Origin: Heritagella caecorum
Lineage (GTDB): Bacteria; Bacillota; Clostridia; Oscillospirales; Acutalibacteraceae
Assembly: GCA_904419035.1 (NCBI GenBank)
Contig: CAJFQL010000008.1
Span: 1 to 64,000, forward strand
Length of the DNA: 64,000 nt
Direction: 5' to 3'
Made by a program: the position numbers and the translations under genes. Under the pieces are notes generated by a model. The model did no database searches and was not told the DNA's origin. It saw only the letters and a program-made list of their open reading frames with translations. Below, one piece after another: positions 17,906 through 25,811 of the stretch (the stretch's first letter is position 1; every line of letters begins with the position of its first letter).

Positions 17906-19237
17906 ATGTCTTATGTAAGCGAGATTCTGGAAAACGTCAAAGCGAAAAATGCCAACGAACCCGAGTTTCTGCAGGCTGTGACCGAAGTGCTCACAACGCT
18001 GGAACCCTGCATCGAAGCGAACCCCCAGTACCAAGAGGCTTCCCTGCTGGAACGTTTTGTGGAACCGGAACGGGTGATTATGTTCCGTGTGCCGTGGGTG
18101 GATGATAATGGCAAGGTACAGGTCAACCGTGGGTTCCGTGTACAGTTTAACTCTGCTATTGGTCCGTACAAAGGCGGCCTTCGTTTCCATCCTTCTGTGA
18201 ACCTTTCCATTTTGAAGTTCCTGGGCTTTGAACAGATCCTGAAAAACAGCCTGACCGGCCTGCCCATCGGCGGCGGCAAGGGCGGCAGCGATTTTGACCC
18301 CAAGGGCAAATCGGACCGCGAAGTCATGGCGTTCTGCCAGAGCTTTATGACGGAACTGTACCGTCACATTGGCCCCGACACAGATGTGCCCGCCGGTGAT
18401 ATTGGTGTAGGCGGCCGTGAAATTGGGTATCTGTTTGGCCAGTACAAGCGCATCCGCGATGCTTACGAAGGCGTGCTGACCGGCAAGGGCCTGACCTGGG
18501 GCGGCTCTTTGGTACGTACGGAAGCAACCGGCTACGGTTTGCTGTACTTCTGCAATGCCATGATGAAGAAGAATGGCTATTCCCTGGAAGGCAAAACGGC
18601 GGTGATTTCCGGCGCCGGCAACGTTGCGATTTATGCCTGCCAGAAAGCCAATCAGCTGGGCATGAAAGTTGTCACCATGTCGGATTCCAACGGCTGGATT
18701 TATGATCCGGAAGGCATCGACCTGGCTGCCATCAAAGAAATCAAGGAAGTCAAGCGTCAGCGCCTGACGGAATATACGAAGTACCGTCCCAACGCGGAAT
18801 ATCATGAAGGCCGCGGCGTGTGGTCGGTAAAATGCGATGTGGCTCTTCCCTGCGCCACGCAGAACGAGCTGCACCTGGAAGACGCGAAACAGCTGGTTGC
18901 TAACGGCTGCCTGGCTGTATGCGAAGGCGCCAACATGCCCACCACGCTGGAAGCGACCCAGTACCTGCAGGAAAACGGCGTGCTGTTTGCGCCCGGTAAA
19001 GCCAGCAACGCCGGCGGCGTAGCCACCTCTGCTCTGGAAATGAGCCAGAACAGCATGCGCATGGGTTGGAGCTTTGAAGAAGTCGACCAGAAGCTGCAGA
19101 GCATTATGGAAAACATCTTCAAAATGTGCGACGAAGCTTCGGAAAAATATGGGTATCCGAAGAACTACGTCATGGGCGCCAACATCGCCGGTTTTGTCAA
19201 AGTGGCCGATGCTATGCTCGCACAGGGTGTTTGCTAA
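17906..19237 (+). CDS. gdhA: NADP-type glutamate dehydrogenase
   Basis: Reductively aminates 2-oxoglutarate to glutamate; hexameric family I enzyme. ATG 17906 follows AGGAGG (17891-17896) by 9 bases and gives 443 residues; the frame is open upstream without a site. Motifs: GPYKGGLRFHPSVN near residue 90, the catalytic lysine region GGGKGGSDFDPKGKSD near 125, and the Rossmann loop ISGAGNVAIYACQKA near 235. It is divergent from glnA, so the ammonia-assimilation pair shares a 514-base control region. Cofactor choice (NADP) is inferred from family type. Confidence 0.95.
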   Translation: MSYVSEILENVKAKNANEPEFLQAVTEVLTTLEPCIEANPQYQEASLLERFVEPERVIMFRVPWVDDNGKVQVNRGFRVQFNSAIGPYKGGLRFHPSVNLSILKFLGFEQILKNSLTGLPIGGGKGGSDFDPKGKSDREVMAFCQSFMTELYRHIGPDTDVPAGDIGVGGREIGYLFGQYKRIRDAYEGVLTGKGLTWGGSLVRTEATGYGLLYFCNAMMKKNGYSLEGKTAVISGAGNVAIYACQKANQLGMKVVTMSDSNGWIYDPEGIDLAAIKEIKEVKRQRLTEYTKYRPNAEYHEGRGVWSVKCDVALPCATQNELHLEDAKQLVANGCLAVCEGANMPTTLEATQYLQENGVLFAPGKASNAGGVATSALEMSQNSMRMGWSFEEVDQKLQSIMENIFKMCDEASEKYGYPKNYVMGANIAGFVKVADAMLAQGVC

Positions 19238-19260
19238 TTCTTCTATTTGATTCTTCTCTG

Positions 19261-19297
19261 GAAAGAGACCTCCGAAAAATTTTCGGAGGTCTCTTTC
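19261..19297 (+). terminator. gdhA terminator
   Basis: AAAGAGACCTCCGAAAA pairs almost perfectly with the following TTTTCGGAGGTCTCTTT, then a T-rich tail. It is nearly symmetrical and may work in both directions. Confidence 0.85.
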
Positions 19298-19313
19298 TTT
19301 TCGTTATAAAAAT

Positions 19314-19345
19314 GGGGAAAGCGATTTATAACTTTCGCTTTCCCC
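19314..19345 (-). terminator. mreB/mbl terminator
   Basis: GGGGAAAGCG (19314-19323) pairs with CGCTTTCCCC (19336-19345); on the minus strand ATTTTTAT follows. Together with the gdhA terminator it separates the two convergent genes. Confidence 0.8.
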
Positions 19346-19359
19346 GTTTCTTTTCCCTA

Positions 19360-20385
19360 TCAGTAAGCAGCGGACAATGGATTCAAAATGCCATACTGCT
19401 TATTTTCCATGTCATCAATAAACTTGGTGGCCTTCCCGGCGCCAGTTACTACACAGTTTTCCGGTTCTTCCGATTCAATTACCGGAATACGGGTTTTTTT
19501 ACGCAGTAACGTAGCAAACCCGCGCAGCCGGGCCGAACCGCCGGTGAGATACATACCGTCTTCGTACACGTCGCTCATCAGTTCCGGCGGCGTGGATTCC
19601 AGCGTATTCTGCACGGCCTGGACAATTTCCATAGCTGGTTCCAGCAAAGCTTCCAGCATTTCTTCCCCGGTTACATCCACCCACTGGGGCAGTCCGGTCA
19701 ACGCGTTGCGGCCCTTTACCCGGCACGTGAGGGTTTCCTGCTGCGGATACACACAACCCGCTTCGATTTTAGCCTGTTCGGCCATCCGTTTACCGATAAT
19801 CAGGTTATATTTGCGGCGCACATACCGGATAATATGGTCGTCAAATACATCCCCCGCGATTTTGATCGTTTGGGATACCGCCACACCCGATAGGGACATG
19901 ACCGCCATATCCGTCGTGCCGCATCCGATATCCACCACGAATACCCCATGGGGTTTGGCAATATCCACGCCGGCTCCAATAGCCGCTGCCACGGGTTCTT
20001 CGATCAAACAAATCCGGCGTACACCGGTGGAACTGATGGCATCCACCACGGCGCGCTTTTCCACTTCGGTAATCACACAGGGCACACTGACTACCACACG
20101 GGGCATAAACACGGCACTGCCCCCAATTTTTTTCATGTAAACCGACAGCATATTCTGGGCCAGATCGTAATCGGAAATCACCCCATTGACCAGCGGCCGC
20201 ACTACCTGAACCCGGTCGCAGGTCCGCCCCACCATGCGATAGGCTTCCTGGCCGGTGGCCACCATTTCTTCCGATTCCAAATCAATGGCGGCGACAGACG
20301 GTTCGCTGAGAATCATCCCTTTATTGCGTAAATAGATCCGCACATTTGCGGTACCCAGATCAATTCCAATATCCGTTCCTGGCAT
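19360..20385 (-). CDS. MreB/Mbl-family rod-shape actin homologue
   Basis: Bacterial actin that forms membrane-bound filaments and guides cell-wall synthesis during elongation. The phosphate-1 motif GIDLGTANVRIYLRNKG opens the protein, VVDIGCGTTDMAVMSLSG is phosphate-2 near residue 155, and YLTGGSARLRGFATLL is the adenosine motif near 285. The 341 residues match the MreB/Mbl/MreBH group; I cannot say which paralogue. mreC and mreD are not adjacent, which argues for an Mbl or MreBH type. AAGGAGG precedes the ATG, and a promoter overlaps the end of comFC. Confidence 0.9.
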   Translation of the reverse strand: MPGTDIGIDLGTANVRIYLRNKGMILSEPSVAAIDLESEEMVATGQEAYRMVGRTCDRVQVVRPLVNGVISDYDLAQNMLSVYMKKIGGSAVFMPRVVVSVPCVITEVEKRAVVDAISSTGVRRICLIEEPVAAAIGAGVDIAKPHGVFVVDIGCGTTDMAVMSLSGVAVSQTIKIAGDVFDDHIIRYVRRKYNLIIGKRMAEQAKIEAGCVYPQQETLTCRVKGRNALTGLPQWVDVTGEEMLEALLEPAMEIVQAVQNTLESTPPELMSDVYEDGMYLTGGSARLRGFATLLRKKTRIPVIESEEPENCVVTGAGKATKFIDDMENKQYGILNPLSAAY

Positions 20386-20420
20386 GAACGATATCCTCCT
20401 TTTCAGTCCTTCTGATTAGT

Positions 20421-20449
20421 ATTATAGTATACGGCCCGGCTGATTGCAA
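20421..20449 (-). promoter_or_regulatory. Promoter of the mreB-like gene
   Basis: Minus strand -35 TTGCAA (20444-20449), 17-base spacer, -10 TATAAT (20421-20426), lying across the comFC stop codon. Confidence 0.65.
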
Positions 20450-21114
20450 CCGCGAATCGCGGCCACTACTCCGGTGACATGCTCGGCTCCTTCTTTCCAT
20501 AAAACAGAAGCCGCTTCTTGCATGGTGCTTCCGGTGGTGAGGATGTCGTCGACCAGTAGAATTCGTTTTCCCACTATATCTCCCTGCGCTCCGTATACCC
20601 CTTTTACATTGCGGGCCCGCTCCTTTTTGGAAAGTTCATGCTGAACTTTATTGTCCTTCTTTTTCAGAAGGAGTGGTTCGACCGGCCTGTGCCACATCTT
20701 CCCCATACGCCGGGCCAACAATTCCGACTGATCATACCCCCGCTGTTTTTTGCGCTGTGGCGAAACGGGAATCCATGTAATCACCGGTTCTTCCTCCTGC
20801 AAAAAACACAGCGTAGCTGCCATTACATCGCCGAAAAAACGATACAGATCTGGCCGGTTATAAAACTTATAGCGCACCAGCGCGGCACGGACCCGGTCCT
20901 GATAAAAAAACGGCGCATACACGTCAAACGGCTGTATGCCATGGGCCAGCAGCACCACTTCTTTACGCCCTATGTGTACGTCCTTTTCGCAAGTTTCGCA
21001 AACCCGCCGGGGCATTTTCAGTTTGCATCCGCAAAACGGGCACGAAAGCGGGAATACAATATGCCACATGCGTTCCCGTCGGGTGAGCGGCCATATCCAA
21101 CCGGGTTCAGGCAC
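20422..21114 (-). CDS. comFC: ComF family protein (phosphoribosyltransferase-like)
   Basis: The family helps import single-stranded DNA in competent cells. A zinc-ribbon near the N-terminus (CPFCGCKL ... CETC) precedes a type I phosphoribosyltransferase domain with the PRPP loop RILLVDDILTTGSTMQ near residue 195; KKKDNKVQHELSKKERARNVKG is typical of ComF. Start uncertain: GTG 21114 is about 8 bases after AGGGGGTG; the frame opens at 21123 and an ATG lies at 21069. The 5' end overlaps the 3' end of the recD2-like gene, so the two are translationally linked. No comFA is present. Confidence 0.85.
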   Translation of the reverse strand: MPEPGWIWPLTRRERMWHIVFPLSCPFCGCKLKMPRRVCETCEKDVHIGRKEVVLLAHGIQPFDVYAPFFYQDRVRAALVRYKFYNRPDLYRFFGDVMAATLCFLQEEEPVITWIPVSPQRKKQRGYDQSELLARRMGKMWHRPVEPLLLKKKDNKVQHELSKKERARNVKGVYGAQGDIVGKRILLVDDILTTGSTMQEAASVLWKEGAEHVTGVVAAIRGCNQPGRIL

Positions 21115-23338
21115 GCTTTTCACCCCCTGTCAAAAACAGGCACAGCGCCGAATAACGCCGGGTTTTCCGGTCATTTTCTACCATTTGATAGACACATTCC
21201 TTTTCCCCCACCAAAATCAGCAGTTCTTTCGCCCGGGTAATGGCTGTATAAAGCAAATTTCGGTAAGAAAGCTGCTTGGGACCGGGGAACATGGGAATGA
21301 TCACCGCCGGGAATTCGTTGCCCTGGCTTTTGTGAATGGTCATGGCATAGGCCAGTTCCAGTTCCCCCGCGTCTTCCATATCATATAGCACTTCTTTATC
21401 GTCAATTATCACCGTGAGGGTACCGGCTTTTTTATCGACGCAGGTTAGCAGGCCCACGTCTCCGTTAAAAATGCCCTCGCCTGTTGTGCCATCTTCCTTA
21501 CTCCAGGGCAGATCGTAATCATTTTTGATCTGCATCACCTTGTCGCCTTCCCGCAAGATGGTCCCGTCAATTTTCACTTCATTTTTGCCCCGTTCCGGGG
21601 GATTGAGCACTTCCTGCAGGCGGCGGTTCATCTCAAAGGTACCCAGTTCCCCTTTGCGGCCCGGGCACAACACCTGAATGTCCTGCCAAATCGTATAATC
21701 ATAACTCTTCGGAAGCCGGCGTACACACAAGTCCACAATAGTGCGGGCAATCTGCCCGGCCTCATAAAAGGGCAGATAGAAAAAATCGCTGTCATGACGG
21801 GTCAGTTCCGGCATATGGCCCCCAATGATGCGGTGGGCATTGGTCACAATCAGGCTTTGCATGGACTGGCGGAAAATTTGTTTGAGTTGTACCGTGGGGA
21901 ACAGTTCACTGGCAATCAGATCCCCCAGCACATTGCCGGCCCCCACGGAAGGAAGCTGTTCGCTATCCCCTACCAGGATAACCCGGCATCCCATCGGGAT
22001 CGCTTTGAGCAGGGCCGCGAACAACAGGCTGTCCACCATGGAGAGTTCGTCCACAATCACAGCATCGCACTCCAGGGGATCTTTTTCATTGCGCATAAAC
22101 ACGGGCCTATCCTGGGAATCCCAGGCAACCTGTAAAAGCCGGTGAATGGTTTTGGCCTCTTCCCCGGTGACTTCCGACATGCGTTTGGCCGCCCGTCCTG
22201 TAGGCGCTGCCAAAAAGACCGTTTGGCCGCAGCTTTTCAAAATGCGGATCACAGCGTTGAGCGTCGTCGTTTTCCCTGTACCCGGTCCCCCTGTCAGGAT
22301 CAGCAGCCCGTTTTGCAAAGCCAGGCGGATGGCCTCTTTCTGTTCTTCGGCATATGTAATCCCGTTTTCCTTTTCAATCTGTTCAATGGACCGGTTCGCA
22401 TCGGTCAAAGCCGCCGGCGGCATATCCATCATAGCCTGTAAGCGCTGTGCCGTATACCATTCGGCTTCAAAATACGCAGGGAGAAAAACCGCCTGCATAT
22501 GTCCCAGATCCACTTCCTGTACATCTCCGCAAGAAAGCAGTTCATCAAGGCCGGCTTCGGCGGTTTCCAGTTCGACCCCCAGCATACGGGCTGCCGCCGG
22601 CAGCAGCTTTTCCCGTGGCAAACAGGTATGACCGTTGCCGGTATTATGGCGCAGCACATACAGCACGCCGGCCTGCACGCGGCACGCGGCATCGTCCGGC
22701 GTGTTCATTTGGCGGGCAATCTGATCGGCTCTGGCAAAATCCACCGATAACTCCTGGCAGCACAGACAGTATGGGTCCTGTTCAATTTTTTCCCGGGCGC
22801 GGCTGCCAAACAGCCGGTAAATGCGCACGGCCTCTTCGGCGCTCATCCCGTACCGGGCCAGGTAGGCCATCATTTCGCGGATACCACACACCTTTTGAAA
22901 TGCCTGGCTGAGTTTCTCCGCTTTTTCCCGGGAAATACCCCGTATGGTAGCCAGCCGTTCCGGCTCGTTTTCCAATACGTCCAGCACGTTTTCCCCAAAA
23001 GCTTCGACCAGCCGCGCCGCCAGTGACGGGCCAATCCCCTTTATGGCCCCCGACGATAAGTATTTGAGCATGGCGGCCGCCGTAGCCGGTTTGGAACGCT
23101 CACAGACTTCGGCTTTAAATTGCGGCCCAAAATTCGGGTGGTGCCCCCACGTGCCCACCACGTGCAATTCTTCCCCCACACTCAAAAATGGCATGCATCC
23201 AACCACCGTGACCAGTTCCTGGCCATTATTGACTTCCAGCACCGTATACTGGTTTTTTTCGTTCCGATACACGATCTGTTCGACCGTTCCGTTCATTTCC
23301 AACAGCATCTTTTCCGGCATGCCTGCGCCCCCGAACAT
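21107..23338 (-). CDS. recD2: RecD2-like ATP-dependent DNA helicase
   Basis: Superfamily 1B 5'-3' helicase involved in DNA repair outside RecBCD. The 743 residues start with an OB-like N-terminal region (GTVEQIVYRNEKNQYTVLEV), then helix-hairpin-helix motifs (IKGIGPSLAARLVEAFG and IRGISREKAEKLSQAF), a Walker A LTGGPGTGKTTTLNAV near residue 350, Walker B AVIVDELSMVDS, and a C-terminal UvrD-like 2A/2B region ending with AYAMTIHKSQGNEFPAVI. ATG 23338 follows AGGAAAAG; ATG 23320 after GGGGGCGC is equally possible. comFC overlaps its end. Confidence 0.92.
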   Translation of the reverse strand: MFGGAGMPEKMLLEMNGTVEQIVYRNEKNQYTVLEVNNGQELVTVVGCMPFLSVGEELHVVGTWGHHPNFGPQFKAEVCERSKPATAAAMLKYLSSGAIKGIGPSLAARLVEAFGENVLDVLENEPERLATIRGISREKAEKLSQAFQKVCGIREMMAYLARYGMSAEEAVRIYRLFGSRAREKIEQDPYCLCCQELSVDFARADQIARQMNTPDDAACRVQAGVLYVLRHNTGNGHTCLPREKLLPAAARMLGVELETAEAGLDELLSCGDVQEVDLGHMQAVFLPAYFEAEWYTAQRLQAMMDMPPAALTDANRSIEQIEKENGITYAEEQKEAIRLALQNGLLILTGGPGTGKTTTLNAVIRILKSCGQTVFLAAPTGRAAKRMSEVTGEEAKTIHRLLQVAWDSQDRPVFMRNEKDPLECDAVIVDELSMVDSLLFAALLKAIPMGCRVILVGDSEQLPSVGAGNVLGDLIASELFPTVQLKQIFRQSMQSLIVTNAHRIIGGHMPELTRHDSDFFYLPFYEAGQIARTIVDLCVRRLPKSYDYTIWQDIQVLCPGRKGELGTFEMNRRLQEVLNPPERGKNEVKIDGTILREGDKVMQIKNDYDLPWSKEDGTTGEGIFNGDVGLLTCVDKKAGTLTVIIDDKEVLYDMEDAGELELAYAMTIHKSQGNEFPAVIIPMFPGPKQLSYRNLLYTAITRAKELLILVGEKECVYQMVENDRKTRRYSALCLFLTGGEKRA

Positions 23339-23353
23339 AGTTTCTTTTCCTGT

Positions 23354-23722
23354 TTAGTATACCCGATTTTCCACGGGATTGCAATTTGATTCTGCGCAAC
23401 GGCACATATCCGCTACTTCTTCCGGTGTCACCACACGGCACACCGGAAAATCCTGTGTAAACAGCTCGCACACCCGGCGGGTTTCTTCATCCATACCACC
23501 ATCGATGCACAGCAGTACTTTGGTTCCCTGCCACATATGCAGCCTATGGACGGCTTGCCGCAGCTGCATTTCGGCATCTTCCACATGCCCTTGGAAGAAA
23601 ACCGGCATCCAAATGACATTCTCTACCGGACGGTCCAATAACCAATGAAGGGCCTGCCGGAATCCGAACAAAACCCCTAATAATAAAAAGAATGTGAGCA
23701 AAACGCCGCCAATCCAGTCCAT
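23354..23722 (-). CDS. Hypothetical membrane-anchored protein
   Basis: A 122-residue protein I do not recognise. One N-terminal hydrophobic segment (about residues 5-22, GGVLLTFFLLLGVLFGF) would anchor it in the membrane, with a soluble remainder containing a predicted beta-strand KVLLCIDGG and six cysteines after the anchor, two in MCRCAESNC. The start is well supported by GGAGGGG 5 bases before the ATG. It precedes the recD2-like gene by 15 bases and is probably in the same operon. A DNA-related role is only guilt by association. Confidence 0.7.
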   Translation of the reverse strand: MDWIGGVLLTFFLLLGVLFGFRQALHWLLDRPVENVIWMPVFFQGHVEDAEMQLRQAVHRLHMWQGTKVLLCIDGGMDEETRRVCELFTQDFPVCRVVTPEEVADMCRCAESNCNPVENRVY

Positions 23723-23778
23723 AAAACCCCTCCTCTATCTTTATCGTATGCAGAGAAAGGCAAAACGGCGCATAAAAA

Positions 23779-23804
23779 ATCCGCCCGGTAAAAACCGGAC
23801 GGAT
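23779..23804 (-). terminator. luxS terminator
   Basis: ATCCGCCCGG (23779-23788) pairs with CCGGACGGAT (23795-23804), one mismatch; on the minus strand TTTTTTA follows. It closes the metK-luxS unit. Confidence 0.85.
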
Positions 23805-23814
23805 CAAAACATTT

Positions 23815-24291
23815 TTATTCGTTTGTCGCTTTGGGGTACACCAGGCATTCCGGCGTCCAATCGGCCAGTACCTTGGCATAGCTTGCTGCCCAGGTACGGG
23901 CGCCAGCTAAGTCATGTTCCCGGTAATTGCCGCATTCCCAAGAATGTTCGGCCCCGGGGATCACGCCCTCCCACCGGGCAATTTGTTCCATCGCCCGGCG
24001 TACAAAGCCGATGACTTCTTCGTGGCGGCTATCCCTCACCAAGAAATAGAAGCCCGTACGGCAACCCATCGGGCCAAAATAGATCACGCGCTCTTTCAGC
24101 CCCGTCTCGTTGCGGGCCAACGTCGCAAACAAGTGCTCAATCGTATGCATCACGGGGTTGGGCAGATACGGGGGGACATTCGGTTTGACAAACCGCAGAT
24201 CATAGGTAGTTATATCCCCATCTACCCGGGAAAGGTACAACCCGGGGGTTAACACATCATGGTCAATCGTAAAGCTGGCAATTTTCTCCAT
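23815..24291 (-). CDS. luxS: S-ribosylhomocysteine lyase
   Basis: Splits S-ribosylhomocysteine into homocysteine and DPD, the autoinducer-2 precursor, as part of SAM recycling. The metal-binding HTIEHLFAT motif (HxxEH) near residue 54, the third ligand in PGAEHSWECGNY region, and the catalytic Cys in GPMGCRTGFYF near residue 83 are present; 158 residues is normal. It starts 6 bases after metK with GGAGGCG at the metK stop, so both enzymes of the methyl cycle are made from one SAM-controlled message. The intermediate nucleosidase gene (mtnN) is not in the window. Confidence 0.96.
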   Translation of the reverse strand: MEKIASFTIDHDVLTPGLYLSRVDGDITTYDLRFVKPNVPPYLPNPVMHTIEHLFATLARNETGLKERVIYFGPMGCRTGFYFLVRDSRHEEVIGFVRRAMEQIARWEGVIPGAEHSWECGNYREHDLAGARTWAASYAKVLADWTPECLVYPKATNE

Positions 24292-24297
24292 AATGGT

Positions 24298-25488
24298 TTA
24301 CGCCTCCACCGCAGCGCGCAGAGCCTCGACCCGGTCGGTCTTTTCCCACGCCACATCCAGATCTTCGCGCCCCATATGGCCATAAGCGGCCAGCGGACGG
24401 TACTGCGGACGGCGCAAATCCAAATCGCGGATGATCGCCGTAGGACGCAGATCAAATACTTTTTTCACCGCTTCGGCCAGCACCGTATCACTCACCGTAC
24501 CGGTACCAAAGGTATCCACCATCACCGAAACCGGATGGGCTACACCGATGGCATACGCAAGCTGTACTTCACACCGGTGAGCCAATCCCGCAGCCACGAC
24601 ATTTTTTGCCACATACCGGGCTGCATAGGCTGCCGAACGGTCTACTTTCGTGGGGTCCTTCCCCGAAAAAGCACCGCCGCCGTGACGGCCTACCCCACCG
24701 TAGGTATCCACAATGATCTTCCGGCCCGTCAGACCGGCATCTCCCACCGGCCCGCCAATAACAAAACGGCCCGTGGGGTTAATATAGTATTTGGTATTGC
24801 CATCCAGCAGGTTCTCTGGGCAAACAGGACGAATGACATGTTCCAAAATGTCTTGCCGGATCTGTTCCAGGCTGACATCGGGATCGTGCTGCGTGGATAC
24901 CACCACCGTATCAATCCGCACCGGGGTATAGCCCTGGTATTCGACGGTCACCTGGGTTTTTCCATCGGGACGCAGGTAGGAAAGTTCACCGGATTTGCGC
25001 ACTTGCGCCAGTTTTTTGGCCAACCGGTGAGCCAGCGAGATCGTCAGCGGCATCTTTTCCGGCGTTTCGTCGCAAGCGAAACCGAACATCATACCCTGAT
25101 CCCCGGCGCCGATTTGATCGTCGGCATCGGTGGCACCATTCTTCATTTCAAGCGATTCGTTAACACCCATGGCAATATCCGGCGACTGCATATCAATCGA
25201 TGTGATCAGGCCGCAGGTGTGCCCGTTAAAACTGCAAGCTGCATTATCATAACCGATATCGCAAACCACCTTGCGGACCACCGATTCAATATCGCAATAG
25301 CATTCCGTGCTGATTTCGCCCATTACGTGAATTAACCCCGTGGTGGCTGTCACTTCACAGGCCACATGGGCATTGGAGTCTTTCGACAGAATATCATCGA
25401 GGATAGCGTCCGAAATTTGGTCGCATACTTTATCGGGATGTCCTTCGGTCACGGATTCACTGGTAAACAGATAACGCTTTTCTTCCAT
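24298..25488 (-). CDS. metK: S-adenosylmethionine synthetase
   Basis: Makes SAM from methionine and ATP. Signatures: FTSESVTEGHPDKVCDQISD at the N-terminus, the ATP-binding GAGDQGMMFGFA near residue 117 and the triphosphate loop GGGAFSGKDPTKVDRS near 265. The 396 residues are normal. It is preceded by a SAM-I riboswitch with its terminator, so high SAM should reduce metK and luxS together. Confidence 0.97.
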   Translation of the reverse strand: MEEKRYLFTSESVTEGHPDKVCDQISDAILDDILSKDSNAHVACEVTATTGLIHVMGEISTECYCDIESVVRKVVCDIGYDNAACSFNGHTCGLITSIDMQSPDIAMGVNESLEMKNGATDADDQIGAGDQGMMFGFACDETPEKMPLTISLAHRLAKKLAQVRKSGELSYLRPDGKTQVTVEYQGYTPVRIDTVVVSTQHDPDVSLEQIRQDILEHVIRPVCPENLLDGNTKYYINPTGRFVIGGPVGDAGLTGRKIIVDTYGGVGRHGGGAFSGKDPTKVDRSAAYAARYVAKNVVAAGLAHRCEVQLAYAIGVAHPVSVMVDTFGTGTVSDTVLAEAVKKVFDLRPTAIIRDLDLRRPQYRPLAAYGHMGREDLDVAWEKTDRVEALRAAVEA

Positions 25489-25510
25489 TTTTCTTGTGTT
25501 CCTCCTTTTT

Positions 25511-25662
25511 TTACAACAAAAAACGCCGCCCGGTAAAACCGGGCAGCGTTACAAACGAACCTCATCTCTCGGTTTTCATCCGCAGGAATTGGCACCAACA
25601 CAGCTTCTGCCGCAGGTTGCCGGGCATCATAGGGCCTGTTCCCTCCGCCACTCTTGATAAGG
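25511..25662 (-). promoter_or_regulatory. SAM-I (S-box) riboswitch with terminator
   Basis: In the RNA sense the aptamer begins CUUAUCAAGAGUGGCGGAGG (25662-25643) and continues with the conserved CCCGGCAACC near 25625, GGUGCCAAUUCC near 25590 and ends with GAGAUGAGG near 25560, all S-box hallmarks. The expression platform is a GC-rich hairpin (AACGCUGCCCGG paired with CCGGGCGGCGUU, 25521-25550) and a U-rich tail. Binding SAM should favour termination before metK. Confidence 0.95.
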
Positions 25663-25682
25663 AGATTATTCAGTTGTTTGAT

Positions 25683-25688
25683 AGTATA
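25683..25688 (-). promoter_or_regulatory. -10 element of the metK promoter
   Basis: Minus strand TATACT with TGG upstream (extended -10). The -35 at 17 bases is weak. Transcription would start just before the riboswitch. Confidence 0.4.
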
Positions 25689-25766
25689 CCATACCCTCTT
25701 TCCCGCGTCCATAGACAAATCGACAGAAAAGCATTTTTTATTCACCATCTTTTTTGTACAAAAAAA

Positions 25767-25793
25767 GATACCGGCAGCAAAGCTGCCGGTATC
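25767..25793 (-). terminator. tuf terminator
   Basis: GATACCGGCAGC (25767-25778) pairs with GCTGCCGGTATC (25782-25793); on the minus strand eight T follow (25759-25766). It ends the tuf/str transcription unit, 18 bases past the tuf stop. Confidence 0.9.
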
Positions 25794-25811
25794 CGCTAAA
25801 AAGCTATGAAA

